From NCBI GenBank assembly GCA_016930085.1, contig JAFGHO010000055.1, positions 1-33,198 of the forward strand: DNA of 33,198 nt. Reading direction: 5' to 3'. Within the stretch, counting starts at the first letter, position 1; each line of letters opens with the position of its first letter. Made by a program: the position numbers and the translations under genes. Below the pieces are notes generated by a model. The model was not told the DNA's origin. It was given only the letters and a program-made list of their open reading frames with translations, and made no database searches. Below are positions 25,698-32,895 of the stretch, piece by piece. Source of the stretch: Spirochaetales bacterium (GTDB lineage: Bacteria; Spirochaetota; Spirochaetia; SZUA-6; JAFGRV01).

Positions 25698-26480
25698 ATG
25701 AAAATAAAGAGGTTATTATTAATTTGTATTGCTTTTATTGTAAGCACGGTGTTTTTATATGCCGCCGATCCGAAAGACCCGGCGGAAACGAATGTCGAGT
25801 TCAGCGGCGGCAATAATGTGTCACTAAAAGGGTATCTGGCAACACCTCCGGGTAAAGGTCCGTTTCCCGGTGTGCTTATGATCCATGAATGGTGGGGACT
25901 CAACAGGGACATTCAAAAACTCGCCGACATACTGAGTTCGGAAGGATATGTCGTGCTGGCGGCGGATGCCTATCGCGGAAAGGTGGGTAAAACCGCGAAT
26001 GAAGCGTTGAATCTCGTACGGAATACGCCGCAGCAACAGATACGGAAAGATTTGGACGCGGCCCTTTCGTACCTCACATCCCTCGAGAATGTCGACGCTT
26101 CAAGGATCGCTTCACTCGGATTCTGTTTCGGCGGTACACAGTCGATGTATATGGGAACGAGAAATCCTTCACTCGCGGCCGTCGTTATTTTCTACGGCTC
26201 GGGACCTATCACGGATCCCGCGCATCTGGGTAACATCGATCAAGCGGGGCCGGTTTTGGGTATTTTTGGTGAAAATGACGGCAATATCCCGGTAAACCAG
26301 GTAAAAGCCTTTGAAGCCGCACTCGAACAAAAGGGCGTGAGTCATACGATTACCATCTATCCCGGCGTGGGTCACGCGTTTGTCTCGAGTGAGACCTATA
26401 ATAACGGGGGTACGGCCCAGAAGGCATGGAACCAGACACTTGATTTTCTCGAAAAGAATATCAAACATCCGGAAAAATAG
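25698..26480 (+). CDS. Secreted dienelactone hydrolase-family alpha/beta hydrolase
   Basis: A 260-residue alpha/beta hydrolase of the dienelactone hydrolase family, with a signal peptide (about 1-22). Triad as in the family: nucleophile C143 (LGFCFGG), D194 (GENDGNIPV) and H226 (GVGHAF); the oxyanion region VLMIHEWWGLN also matches. These enzymes cleave lactones or esters; the natural substrate here is unknown. An export signal is unusual for classical catabolic members but common among uncharacterised ones. GAGGAGG lies 6 nt before the ATG. Followed by a strong terminator, so transcribed alone. The 214-nt upstream gap is AT-rich with no clear promoter. Confidence 0.9.
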   Translation: MKIKRLLLICIAFIVSTVFLYAADPKDPAETNVEFSGGNNVSLKGYLATPPGKGPFPGVLMIHEWWGLNRDIQKLADILSSEGYVVLAADAYRGKVGKTANEALNLVRNTPQQQIRKDLDAALSYLTSLENVDASRIASLGFCFGGTQSMYMGTRNPSLAAVVIFYGSGPITDPAHLGNIDQAGPVLGIFGENDGNIPVNQVKAFEAALEQKGVSHTITIYPGVGHAFVSSETYNNGGTAQKAWNQTLDFLEKNIKHPEK

Positions 26481-26537
26481 CTGATAGACCGGTCGTTCTG
26501 TGAGTGAGAGGGGAGTGAGTCATACTCATAAACATGA

Positions 26538-26576
26538 AGAGAGTGTTCATTCATTTATAATGGACCCTCTCTTTTT
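26538..26576 (+). terminator. Rho-independent terminator of the hydrolase gene
   Basis: AGAGAG-T-GTTCATT (26538-26551) pairs with AATGGAC-C-CTCTCT (26559-26572), 13 pairs with one internal mismatch and one G-U, followed by TTTT. Confidence 0.85.
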
Positions 26577-26602
26577 ATAAAATAAGGTACATTATTTGTA
26601 AT

Positions 26603-26616
26603 GTTGTCTTGACAAC
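26603..26616. promoter_or_regulatory. Palindromic GntR-type operator over the -35 box of gntR-trpBA
   Basis: GTTGTC-TT-GACAAC, a perfect 6-bp dyad with a 2-nt centre, overlapping the -35 box (26609-26614). It fits the GT-N-TA-N-AC pattern known for the HutC/GntR subfamily except for one central base. Autorepression is inferred. Confidence 0.65.
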
Positions 26617-26637
26617 TTTACAATTCTCATGTATACT
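26609..26637 (+). promoter_or_regulatory. Promoter of gntR-trpB-trpA, leaderless geometry
   Basis: Perfect TTGACA (26609-26614), 17-nt spacer, TATACT (26632-26637), then 7 nt to the ATG at 26645. No Shine-Dalgarno lies in the 7 nt. Confidence 0.75.
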
Positions 26638-26644
26638 AATCCTC

Positions 26645-27379
26645 ATGAACCTAAATACGCAATCACCGGTTCCGCTGTACTATCAACTCGCACAGATCAT
26701 CCTTGATAAAATACGAACCGGCGATTATCCGTCCGAATCGAAAATACCCTCGGAGCAGGAACTCTCCTCAACATACGGCCTGGGCAGGCCGACCGTCCGT
26801 CAGGCCACCGAACTTCTCGTACGGCAGCGGATATTGAGAAGAAAGCGGGGATCGGGCACCTTCGTTGTCGGCATGGAGGAAGAAATCGATCTTTTTTCCC
26901 TCGGGGGGACCATGTCGGCGTTCGAGAAAAAGGATATAACGCTGAACAGAATGAATGTGAAACAAATCGGACTTGTCCGTGTCGATAGTCATCCGGACAA
27001 TCCCTTTTCAGGCAGGAGGGCTTATTTTTTTTCCCGTCTCAGCGCCGTCGGCGAGGAGGCTTTTCTCATCGAGGACATCTACCTTGCCCCCGATATCTTT
27101 CCCGATATCGATGCGTATGATTTCTCGCAGACCTCACTCTCCCGGGTGATCCTGGAACAATACCGGATGCGGCCCACGCACGGGAAACAGAGTTTTACCA
27201 TCAGATATGCCGATGTCGAAAAATCGGCCTTATTCAAAATCGATCCCAAAACCCCCATTCTCCTCGTACGCCGGTATCTTCATTTTCCCCTGATGGAAAA
27301 CGCCATTTATTCCGAGCTTTCCTGCCTGACGGACAGATTCATTTTTACACAAAAAATCGGAGGTTTTGACAATGAATAA
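26645..27379 (+). CDS. GntR/HutC-family transcriptional regulator, first gene of trpBA operon
   Basis: A 244-residue regulator: an N-terminal GntR winged helix-turn-helix (about 8-75, with SKIPSEQELSSTYGLGRPTV) and a C-terminal UTRA ligand-binding domain (about 95-240) as in the HutC subfamily. It should bind DNA as a dimer and release it on binding a small molecule. Its stop overlaps the trpB start by 8 bp (ATGAATAA), so it is translationally coupled to trpB. A matching dyad sits on its own -35 box. The ligand is not readable; a tryptophan-related one is a guess from context. Confidence 0.9.
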   Translation: MNLNTQSPVPLYYQLAQIILDKIRTGDYPSESKIPSEQELSSTYGLGRPTVRQATELLVRQRILRRKRGSGTFVVGMEEEIDLFSLGGTMSAFEKKDITLNRMNVKQIGLVRVDSHPDNPFSGRRAYFFSRLSAVGEEAFLIEDIYLAPDIFPDIDAYDFSQTSLSRVILEQYRMRPTHGKQSFTIRYADVEKSALFKIDPKTPILLVRRYLHFPLMENAIYSELSCLTDRFIFTQKIGGFDNE

Positions 27380-28598
27380 ACGTGGTTATTACGGCGATTA
27401 CGGGGGCCTCTTCATCCCCGAAATTCTCATGTCGACGATGGAACAACTCATCACCGAGTTTCATCGGGCAAAGGACGATCCGGCTTTCTGGAAGGAATAC
27501 ACCGACCTCATGTCCACCTACTCGTGCAGACCAACCCCCCTCACTTATGCCGAAAATCTTACAAGGCATTTCAAAGGGGCTAAAATCTATATAAAACGTG
27601 AGGATTTGAATCACACCGGCGCGCACAAGGCAAATAATGTCATGGGTCAGGGGCTTTTGGTCAAACGGATGGGGAAAACACGCGTGATCGCGGAAACCGG
27701 TGCCGGCCAGCACGGGGTTGCCACCGCGACAATGGCCGCAAAGTTCGGATTCGACTGCACCATCTATATGGGCGAAGTCGATGTGCACCGGCAGCGGCCG
27801 AATGTTTTCTGGATGGAACGCCTCGGCGCCACGGTCGTGCCCGTAACCGAGGGAACGCGGATTCTCAAGGACGCGATCAATGAAGCCCTCCGTGACTGGG
27901 TCTCGAACATGGACACGACCCACTATGTCCTGGGCACCGCCTGCGGTCCCCACCCCTTTCCCGAAATGGTAAGTTATTTCCAATCCATTATCGGGAAGGA
28001 GACGAGGAAGCAGATGCTCGAACGGGAGGGAGGGCTTCCGGACCGCGTCTTTGCGTGCGTGGGAGGCGGTTCGAATGCCATGGGAATATTCAGTGGATTC
28101 TTCGACGATCCGGTCGAACTGGTGGGTGTGGAAGCCGGCGGGCTGGGCCTTGAAAGCCACCGTCACGCATCACGGCTTGTTTCCGGTGACGCGAGTGTCG
28201 GAATCGCGCAGGGATACCGGACCTATTTTCTCCAGAACCCGGACGGACAGATGCTCGAGACCCACAGCGTCGCCGCGGGGCTCGATTACGTGGGGGTTTC
28301 TCCCATTCTCGCCGATCTGAAAGATAAAGGAAGGGTGCGGTTCGAAACGGCAACCGACAAGGAGGTGGTGGAAGCCCTTTCCATGACGACCCGCATGGAA
28401 GGACTCATCCCGGCACTCGAGTCGGCCCATGCGTTCGCCGGTGCGTTCAGGGAAGCCCCGAACATGGGGCATGATGAGATCATCGTCATCAATCAATCCG
28501 GCAGGGGCGACAAGGATATTTTCACCATAGCGGACGCCTTCGGCGACCCCGCATGGAAGTCCTTTATCAAGGCAAAAGCGGAGGAATACAATGCTTGA
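27372..28598 (+). CDS. trpB: Tryptophan synthase beta chain
   Basis: A 408-residue PLP enzyme that joins indole and serine to make tryptophan. The PLP lysine is K86 in EDLNHTGAHKANN; AETGAGQHGVATA and the phosphate-binding GGGSNAMG are present, and the end has NQSGRGDKD. Length and motifs fit the main TrpB1 class. The ATG at 27372 has CGGAGG 9 nt upstream inside the end of gntR. Its stop overlaps trpA by 8 bp (ATGCTTGA). No other tryptophan pathway genes are in the window. Confidence 0.97.
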   Translation: MNKRGYYGDYGGLFIPEILMSTMEQLITEFHRAKDDPAFWKEYTDLMSTYSCRPTPLTYAENLTRHFKGAKIYIKREDLNHTGAHKANNVMGQGLLVKRMGKTRVIAETGAGQHGVATATMAAKFGFDCTIYMGEVDVHRQRPNVFWMERLGATVVPVTEGTRILKDAINEALRDWVSNMDTTHYVLGTACGPHPFPEMVSYFQSIIGKETRKQMLEREGGLPDRVFACVGGGSNAMGIFSGFFDDPVELVGVEAGGLGLESHRHASRLVSGDASVGIAQGYRTYFLQNPDGQMLETHSVAAGLDYVGVSPILADLKDKGRVRFETATDKEVVEALSMTTRMEGLIPALESAHAFAGAFREAPNMGHDEIIVINQSGRGDKDIFTIADAFGDPAWKSFIKAKAEEYNA

Positions 28599-29352
28599 AA
28601 ATTATATCAAAAACAAACTGAATGAAAAGAAGATCCTTCTCATGACACATATCGTGATCGGATACCCGACATTGGAGGAGTCGTATCGTATCGTCAAAAC
28701 CATGGTGGAAGCCGGGGTCGATCTCATGGAACTCCAGATTCCCTTTTCCGAACCCATCGCCGACGGCCCGGTCATCCTCCACGCGAACCAGGTCTCGCTT
28801 GCCGGAAACATCTCGGTCGAACAATGCCTGGAGTTTGGAAAGCGTGTCGCCGTGGATTTCGGTATTCCCTTCCTTTTCATGAGCTACTACAATATCCTCT
28901 TCAAACACGGAGTCGAAGCCTTTACCGGCGCCATGGCAAAGGGAAATATCAGGGGGGCGATCGTCCCCGACCTCCCCCTCGAAGAAGGGACCGGATATCT
29001 CGAGGCCATGAACCGGTACGGACTCGATCCCATATTCATCTTTTCACCCACGACAACCGACGAGAGGATGAAACTGATCGCATCCCGCGCGAGCGGCTTT
29101 GTCTACTGTGTCGCGAGAAAGGGCGTGACCGGCCTCGACACCTCTTTTTCCAGACAGCTCGAAACCTACCTCGCCCGTTGCCGTAACGCGACGGACCTCC
29201 CCCTTGCCCTGGGCTTCGGAGTGAAAGACAAGGCCGACGTGGATTTTCTTTCGGGCAAGGCCGATATCGCCGTGATCGGGACGCAGACGATCCGGATTAT
29301 CGATGAAAAGGGCATTCCCTCAGCGGGCGATTTCATCCGGGGATTGCGGTAG
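28591..29352 (+). CDS. trpA: Tryptophan synthase alpha chain
   Basis: A 253-residue TIM barrel that splits indole-3-glycerol phosphate and passes indole to TrpB. The catalytic Glu (E47) and Asp (D58) are present with the same spacing as in enterobacterial TrpA (49 and 60), in ELQIPFSEPIADGP. Within that motif the usual Gly and Asp are Gln and Glu. The phosphate-site regions near GFGVK and IGTQ are kept. GCGGAGG lies before the ATG. Its stop (29350-29352) directly abuts the stop of the convergent lipoprotein gene, with no terminator between. Confidence 0.95.
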   Translation: MLENYIKNKLNEKKILLMTHIVIGYPTLEESYRIVKTMVEAGVDLMELQIPFSEPIADGPVILHANQVSLAGNISVEQCLEFGKRVAVDFGIPFLFMSYYNILFKHGVEAFTGAMAKGNIRGAIVPDLPLEEGTGYLEAMNRYGLDPIFIFSPTTTDERMKLIASRASGFVYCVARKGVTGLDTSFSRQLETYLARCRNATDLPLALGFGVKDKADVDFLSGKADIAVIGTQTIRIIDEKGIPSAGDFIRGLR

Positions 29353-29868
29353 TCAATGACAGAATCTGTCATATATCATCGTTTCATAGTACGTATACGT
29401 ACCGGCGCTGTACCACCTGCCCGTATATGGAACATACATGCTCGAGGCAAATACTTGGACCTTAATCTCCACTTTCATACAGGTATTGCAATAGATTGCC
29501 GGCCAGGACCCGCTTCCCCATGATTTGCTGCCGGTACCGCTGAAAGACTCATGCATGTTAAGGGGACCCCATATTATTCCTTTCGGTTCCAGTTGCGATA
29601 CGACCACCGACACTTTCGATCCGGTAATCCCGGTATATTTTACTCCCGCCGACACGATCGTCTCCGCCGCATTCCAGCTTATCACCAGTTCATCACCGCG
29701 TTCTTCCGCTTTCAAACCGATATTGGATACGGAAGCACCGACCATATCCGTCTCCATATCCATGGCCTGCCGCCCGTCGATATCGTATAACGGATCCTCG
29801 CAGCCCGCAGACATCATGACCATACAGATTGCCATACACACCATAATAATGCCATTCTCTTTATTCAT
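29353..29868 (-). CDS. Small lipoprotein of unknown function
   Basis: A 171-residue lipoprotein (signal peptide ending MMSAGC). The mature part is beta-rich with VISWNAAETIVSAGVKYTGI near the middle and a Trp/Gly/Ser region (GTGSKSWGSGSWPAIYC). Four or so Cys near the C-terminal half suggest disulfides. No family recognised. The start at 29868 is preferred: AAGGAGG lies 6 nt upstream, whereas an ATG at 29874 abuts it. Confidence 0.75.
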   Translation of the reverse strand: MNKENGIIMVCMAICMVMMSAGCEDPLYDIDGRQAMDMETDMVGASVSNIGLKAEERGDELVISWNAAETIVSAGVKYTGITGSKVSVVVSQLEPKGIIWGPLNMHESFSGTGSKSWGSGSWPAIYCNTCMKVEIKVQVFASSMYVPYTGRWYSAGTYTYYETMIYDRFCH

Positions 29869-29992
29869 ATACATCCTCCTTGAAAAATGAAACTAACGTA
29901 GAACAATCGTTTATAAATCGATAATCCTTCGATTTTTCCGCCGATTCTTCCGTTTTTCACTTTTGGCCGTGCATCAGATACCGCCATTCTTT

Positions 29993-30021
29993 TTGTATTT
30001 AATCCTTTCATGCACTATATT
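29993..30021 (+). promoter_or_regulatory. Sigma-70-type promoter of the GH16 gene
   Basis: TTGTAT (29993-29998), 17-nt spacer, TATATT (30016-30021). The short leader holds AAGGAGG. Confidence 0.6.
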
Positions 30022-30038
30022 TTAAGAAGGAGGTCCCA

Positions 30039-30902
30039 ATGAAAAACATTTCTATCGGCATGATACCGATTTTTCTTATTTTCTTCCTTCAAAGCTGCCC
30101 CTCGGAACCGCGGGTGAGGGAACCCTTTACGGCGCCGCCGCCGAGTACAAGCGAGGATACATGGAGCGCACCGGATGGATTCACCCTCGCCTGGAGCGAC
30201 GAATTCGACGGGCCCGATATCGACCTTTCAAACTGGAGTTACGAAACACAGGCGACCGGCTGGAGTCCTTCATGGAACGGCGAATGGCAGCGGTATACCG
30301 ACAACGGCACCGGCGACCGGAACGCCTCGATCAACGACGGGGTGCTTGTCATAAAGGCCATCGAAACGTCGGGGGGCGACGGCGGCTATACCTCGGCAAG
30401 AATGGTGACAAAATGGAAACACTCTTGGAAGTACGGGATCATCGCCGCCCGGATGCAGATGCCGTACGGACAGGGGATGTGGCCCGCCCTCTGGATGATG
30501 GGGGTAAGCGGCGGGTGGCCGGCGTGCGGTGAAATCGATATTCTCGAAATGATCGGGGGCGGAACGGACGGGATCAATGACCGTATCGTCCATTCCGCAA
30601 TGCACTGGGACGACGGCGGCCACGAGACGAATGGCGACGACCACGAGCACAATGAAAAGCTGGCCGATGACTGGCATTACTACGAATGCGTATGGGAAGA
30701 GGATTCGGTTACCATGCGGTTCGACGGTACGCCCGTTTTTTCGCAATCGATAACGGCACAGGAAACGAGTGAGTTTCACCAGCCATTCTATATCCTCCTC
30801 AACCTCGCCGTCGGGGGCTTCTGGCCCGGACCGCCGGACGAGACAACCGTCTTTCCCCAGTACCTCTATGTCGACTGGATACGGGTATATCAGCCTGAAT
30901 GA
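30039..30902 (+). CDS. GH16 beta-glucanase lipoprotein (laminarinase-like)
   Basis: A 287-residue lipoprotein (lipobox LQSC, C20) with a short Pro/Ser/Thr linker and then a GH16 jelly-roll (about 45-287). The catalytic motif GEIDILEMIG gives nucleophile E165 and acid/base E170; WSDEFDGPDIDLSNW at the start and PFYILLNLAVGG near the end are typical of beta-1,3-glucanases (laminarinase branch). It retains configuration when cutting beta-1,3 or mixed-link glucans, probably at the outer cell surface. AAGGAGG lies upstream of the ATG. Convergent with the cytolysin-like gene. Confidence 0.94.
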   Translation: MKNISIGMIPIFLIFFLQSCPSEPRVREPFTAPPPSTSEDTWSAPDGFTLAWSDEFDGPDIDLSNWSYETQATGWSPSWNGEWQRYTDNGTGDRNASINDGVLVIKAIETSGGDGGYTSARMVTKWKHSWKYGIIAARMQMPYGQGMWPALWMMGVSGGWPACGEIDILEMIGGGTDGINDRIVHSAMHWDDGGHETNGDDHEHNEKLADDWHYYECVWEEDSVTMRFDGTPVFSQSITAQETSEFHQPFYILLNLAVGGFWPGPPDETTVFPQYLYVDWIRVYQPE

Positions 30903-30928
30903 TCCGGGTTTGATAAAGGCTGAGGCCT

Positions 30929-32728
30929 CTAATATTCGGCACTCACACTCGCATTCGACTGGATCCCGCAGACCTGGGTATCCGGTGAGGAATCGAGTAG
31001 ATACGCGTTCCCGGACAGACTCCAGTTTTTGAAAACGACATGAACTGCATGCGAATCGAACGCGGCCACGGTCGAAATGGACACACAGCTTCCCGGCGAT
31101 ATGTTTTGCTCCGTGTACGTGTGGCTTTCCCCGCTTGAATCGTAATAGGTGACCGTCAGGCTATATCCGCCCGGCGGATTCGTGACCGGCGGATTCGTGA
31201 CCGGTGGATTCGTGACCGGTGGATTCGTGACCGGTGGATTCGTAACCGGCGGATTCGTGACCGGCGGATTCGTGACCGGCGGATTCGTGACCGGTGGATT
31301 CGTCACCGGCGGAGACGTTGCAGAAGACGTTGAACCGGGATCGGATGTCGGAGAAGGAGTCGGCCCGCCCTGGAAATAGTATTGGGCGTCGATCGTGCAA
31401 TTGTCCCTGAAACTTCTGGCGATCGTATTGTTGTTTTCATAATTTTCGATCTCAGCCAGGCCCATCGGTTCCTTCCAATAAATGAACCGATGTTCTCCGT
31501 CCAATAAATGGTATACGGGAACGGTGGAGAGAATGATCTCACTGTCGCTCCTCACCTCGCATTCTTTTATCAGGGGAACGCCGCCGTCGAGGACGGACCT
31601 GATCGTCAGCTTGTAGGGAAGGTCTTCACATTCACGTTTGCAATACCCGGCGGAAAGCACGACCCGTACGAAATTGTAGTTTTTCAGGTACTTGAGCCGG
31701 TAAATGAGGGGTTCGTATGAGGATATATCCTCATAATCCCTTAAACCTGCAACCATCGAACGCACATCGTCGAAGCCCCCGAGCCCGGTGAAGTCCGCTT
31801 CTTTATGCTGCCCTATGAGAAGGCACGAGATGGTGCTTTCATCGATCACGTTTTTATACCGCTCCTCATTCCCTGCGGCATACGCCCCGTCGATGGTAAA
31901 ATTCAGTGCGGCGGTGAGTGTCTCGTTATCCTCGGCCGACTCGACAAAGATAAACCCCATTTTCCCATATGACACCGATGATACGTACACCGGCGACACG
32001 GATCCCGATATTTCACCGGCGATTTGTTCCCAGGTGACCGACGGGTCGAAGAAATCCGCGGGGTGCTTTACTGTCCCGATTGATGCGGTATAATAGATAA
32101 ATATGAACTGGATCAGCTTCCTCGTGGCTGTTGCGTTACCTGCAAAATCGAATACCTCCTCGAGCGGAGGCAACCCGGAACGCCCTTCGGAAACGAGATG
32201 AACGGGGAACAGCATCGTCAATTGATCCGCCGAGTACACATTTTCCATTTTATGAATGACTCGCGCAAGTCCGGGTTTCCCGAATTGGGCAAGGGCTTCG
32301 GGTACTCCCGGATATACGGGATTGACGGTGATATTCCTTCCGCCGACATTCGAACCCCCGTCAATGGATATCGTCAGGGAACGGCGCTTCACATTAATCG
32401 GTTTATATGCCCCTGTAAGGATACTCGGTCCGTCGATAAGCGCCCCCGGCCAGATGTTTTCCGTCTCGGGAGAAAGGCAGACATTATCGTAACTGCCGAG
32501 ACACGCCTCGTAACCGTAAAGCGGACAGGTGGTCCCCGAATCTTCTACGGGGCCGAACCTGCTCGTGCCCGTTTCCTCATTCTGATCCAGGAAAGAGAGG
32601 TTTCTTATGTTCGAGTTGATGAGTTCTTCTTCCGGATACGGAATACCCGATGCAATATCGTCACAACCGGATAACAAAACAAGAAAGGCGAGGCACACAA
32701 AAACCGCCGTTATTATGTTTTTTTTCAT
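30929..32728 (-). CDS. Cholesterol-dependent-cytolysin-like lipoprotein lacking domain 4
   Basis: A 599-residue lipoprotein (LLSGC, C22). Residues about 88-370 match the domain 1-3 core of thiol-activated cytolysins. ENIWPGALIDG (90-100) parallels the cytolysin YPGAL block and KRRSLTISID (114-123) the following strand. FIYYTASIGTVKHPADFFD (210-228) parallels the perfringolysin 'YTVSADLPKNPSDLFDD' block. YVSSVSYGK (248-256) is the family signature, and RYKNVIDESTISCLLIGQ lies in the second membrane-hairpin region. Domain 4 with its cholesterol-binding undecapeptide is absent. Instead there is an InlB-like beta-domain (about 371-452), a Pro/Thr/Ser linker with nine PPVTN units (473-517), and a second such domain (522-599). 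It is probably a surface pore-forming or related protein with an altered target. GGGGG precedes the ATG. Confidence 0.8.
   Translation of the reverse strand: MKKNIITAVFVCLAFLVLLSGCDDIASGIPYPEEELINSNIRNLSFLDQNEETGTSRFGPVEDSGTTCPLYGYEACLGSYDNVCLSPETENIWPGALIDGPSILTGAYKPINVKRRSLTISIDGGSNVGGRNITVNPVYPGVPEALAQFGKPGLARVIHKMENVYSADQLTMLFPVHLVSEGRSGLPPLEEVFDFAGNATATRKLIQFIFIYYTASIGTVKHPADFFDPSVTWEQIAGEISGSVSPVYVSSVSYGKMGFIFVESAEDNETLTAALNFTIDGAYAAGNEERYKNVIDESTISCLLIGQHKEADFTGLGGFDDVRSMVAGLRDYEDISSYEPLIYRLKYLKNYNFVRVVLSAGYCKRECEDLPYKLTIRSVLDGGVPLIKECEVRSDSEIILSTVPVYHLLDGEHRFIYWKEPMGLAEIENYENNNTIARSFRDNCTIDAQYYFQGGPTPSPTSDPGSTSSATSPPVTNPPVTNPPVTNPPVTNPPVTNPPVTNPPVTNPPVTNPPVTNPPGGYSLTVTYYDSSGESHTYTEQNISPGSCVSISTVAAFDSHAVHVVFKNWSLSGNAYLLDSSPDTQVCGIQSNASVSAEY
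31173..31307. repeat. Nine tandem 15-bp units encoding PPVTN
   Basis: Nine in-frame copies of a 15-bp unit (plus strand GGCGGATTCGTGACC with third-position variants) encode the PPVTN linker of the cytolysin-like protein. Near-identity at the DNA level suggests copy-number change by slippage. Confidence 0.95.
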
Positions 32729-32779
32729 CGTGATATCCCCCTTGTTTTTCGGATAATTTTTACTCAGGCAACAGCAGAC

Positions 32780-32807
32780 ATTATATCATATATCCCGCAT
32801 ATTTCAA
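32780..32807 (-). promoter_or_regulatory. Promoter of the cytolysin-like gene
   Basis: Minus strand TTGAAA (32802-32807), 16-nt spacer, perfect TATAAT (32780-32785). Start near 32773, leader about 45 nt. It follows the terminator of the upstream gene, so transcription is separate. Confidence 0.6.
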
Positions 32808-32838
32808 TATATTTTTCCACCGTCGCCTGATATGGAAA

Positions 32839-32874
32839 GAGGAAGCAGATTCCCTTTCGGACTCCTGCTTCCTC
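32839..32874 (-). terminator. Rho-independent terminator of the right-edge gene
   Basis: A 10-bp stem GAGGAAGCAG (32865-32874) / CTGCTTCCTC (32839-32848), partly extended inward, then TTTCC on the minus strand. It lies 22 nt after the stop at 32896. The T run is short. Confidence 0.65.
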
Positions 32875-32895
32875 ACAGACATGATTATCCGGCAA

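Noticed and set aside
31173..31307. Possible CRISPR array
   Set aside because: Units are contiguous 15-bp direct repeats without spacers and are in frame within a gene.
31149..31379. Plus-strand frame encoding GGFVT repeats
   Set aside because: Antisense reading of the PPVTN linker; a 15-bp repeat leaves several frames open. The strand with lipobox, promoter and cytolysin core is minus.
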